Shown in pieces: positions 62,812 through 64,000 of a stretch of 64,000 nt of DNA (its first letter is position 1; each line of letters opens with the position of its first letter). Made by a program: the position numbers and the translations under genes. Origin of the DNA: Glossina fuscipes (lineage: Eukaryota > Arthropoda > Insecta > Diptera > Glossinidae); assembly GCF_014805625.2 (NCBI RefSeq), contig NW_023998464.1, forward strand, positions 3,950,318 to 4,014,317, read 5' to 3'. The notes below the pieces were generated by a model. The model was not told where the DNA came from, did no database searches, and was given only the letters and a program-made list of their open reading frames with translations.

Positions 62812-64000
62812 GTAAGTTACAATTGAAAAAGTGCTTCAAGTGCAGAGAGTACAAATTAAACAAGTCAAGCGTTTACTATATATACATTCGCTTATATATA
62901 ATTTTACAAAAGGAATACAGCACAATTCCCTTTAGAAGCCCATAAAAGCATCAACTCAATAACTTAAAACAACTGAAAATGTTGTTTTGTACGAATAACG
63001 CATTAAGACAGGCCGGATTACAAATATACAACCGCAGTATAACTGTGATAAAAAGCCAACAAACACAATAAAATGAAAATAAGTCAAGCGTCTCGCTCGT
63101 TCAAGACGGTTTCATTTCTTGTGTCAGTTTAACGAAACGGCGTTCAATGAGAGCATCTTGCTCCTAGCATCTTGCTTTACAAGATACGACTTGCTTGGGT
63201 ATTCTCGTATTAAAATTGCTAATGCCATGGTAAACTTTTGGTCTTTACTAGGTTTACGGGCCAGCCTAGGTTTCTGTCTGTAAAAATAAGCTCAAGGTAT
63301 CATGCATTTTTTTATACCAAATTAAAGCACTGACAAACTAACTATCAGCAAGCCGTAGAAAATACTATCTTGAGGCTTATTCTGGCATTGTGACCGTTTT
63401 ATAATCATAAGAGAATGTTTTTTCATTGTCACAATCTTTGTAAGTTCGTATCAACTTTGATAATTCAAGGCAGGGATACAACCCTTCAATATCAATTTTA
63501 TTATAAAAGAGTTATGAAAGTCGAAAAACATATTGTTTGGGAGCGCCTTGTGACTTCTGACACCACTAGGATGTTGCTCAGAATGCAAGTGTTAGCCAAA
63601 AATTTACAGACACTTTAACGAAAAGACAACATCATAAGCAAGACATTGAAAACGAAGACCATTCTCAAAATCTTATCGCCATCAAATGCGTTCGGAAATA
63701 ATTTCGAATGTTTCCCGGAAATTTTTATGCTTAATGACGAAGCAATTCTGGTTTACTTCGTTGGAGACGCACCTTACAAATAAGAAATGTCCTAAAGTAT
63801 TACAATATTATATTTTCTAAATTCGAAAAAATGAGAATTGATTTAACAAAGAAAAAAGGGTTGCCGATGCAATATAATGCAGGACCTGCGTAGTTGTGTA
63901 ATTATTTCGTCTGCCCGCAGCTTTCCTTTGTAGTAAAACGCACCTTATCAAAACTTGTGAAATGGCATTATTTTAGTTAATTGCGGAAGTGAGGAAGTTT
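62812..64000 (+). other. Start of intron 8 of the DIP-family gene, running out of the window
   Basis: Opens with GTAAGT after a phase-1 exon end. No in-phase exon with a hydrophobic GPI-type tail was found before 64000, so the last exon or exons lie outside. Confidence 0.7.

Noticed and set aside
1..64000. CRISPR arrays, rRNA genes or bacterial operons
   Set aside because: No regularly spaced repeats, no rRNA-like stretches, and the coding sequence is split by introns throughout.

Overview
This window looks like nuclear DNA of a higher fly, most likely a tephritid fruit fly. The reasons are AT-rich DNA, introns of GT..AG type ranging from 0.5 to 20 kb, a Dpr-interacting-protein (DIP) type immunoglobulin gene, insect CR1-type LINEs and mariner remnants. 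Nothing bacterial or viral was seen. The species assignment is inference from gene style only.

One host gene is supported. It lies on the + strand and enters at about 25.4 kb. Eight coding exons (25382-25481, 28295-28413, 29910-30095, 36587-36782, 39699-39830, 59918-60037, 60502-60675, 62461-62811) join in compatible phases into 459 codons plus one base: a signal peptide, three Ig domains and a Thr/Pro then Ser/Asn-rich tail. The last exon ends at a splice donor, so the true C-terminus (a GPI signal in most family members) lies past 64000. The domain order is that of insect DIP proteins (lachesin / neurotrimin / IgLON relatives), neuronal surface receptors that bind Dpr proteins. I could not safely choose which DIP paralogue it is.

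Positions 1-24989 hold no gene I can support. A good splice acceptor at 24980-24989 suggests a leader exon that carries on from an upstream promoter, possibly outside the window. This stretch carries simple repeats and old dispersed repeats.

The 20-kb intron 5 is the main accessory region. It holds two antisense copies of one CR1-clade LINE. Copy A (about 46157-50820) is close to full length, with an ORF1 containing a PHD-like finger and a broken ORF2 with endonuclease and reverse transcriptase. Copy B (about 52205-55172) is truncated at its 5' end. It also holds a mariner C-terminal remnant and several dispersed repeats. A second, different mariner remnant (N-terminal half) sits in intron 3.

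The most interesting observations are these. (1) Copy A ORF1 ends on a canonical -1 slippery heptamer, A AAA AAC, immediately before its stop. The -1 frame runs straight into the endonuclease, whose whole open stretch contains no AUG. This suggests ORF1-ORF2 expression by programmed frameshifting. (2) Copies A and B share the same frameshift and the same nonsense codon, both inside a nearly identical tract flanked by more diverged sequence, which suggests gene conversion. (3) At least seven copies of a roughly 200-bp repeat, one with a tRNA-like box B, look like an uncharacterised SINE or MITE family. Two other short dispersed families are also present.
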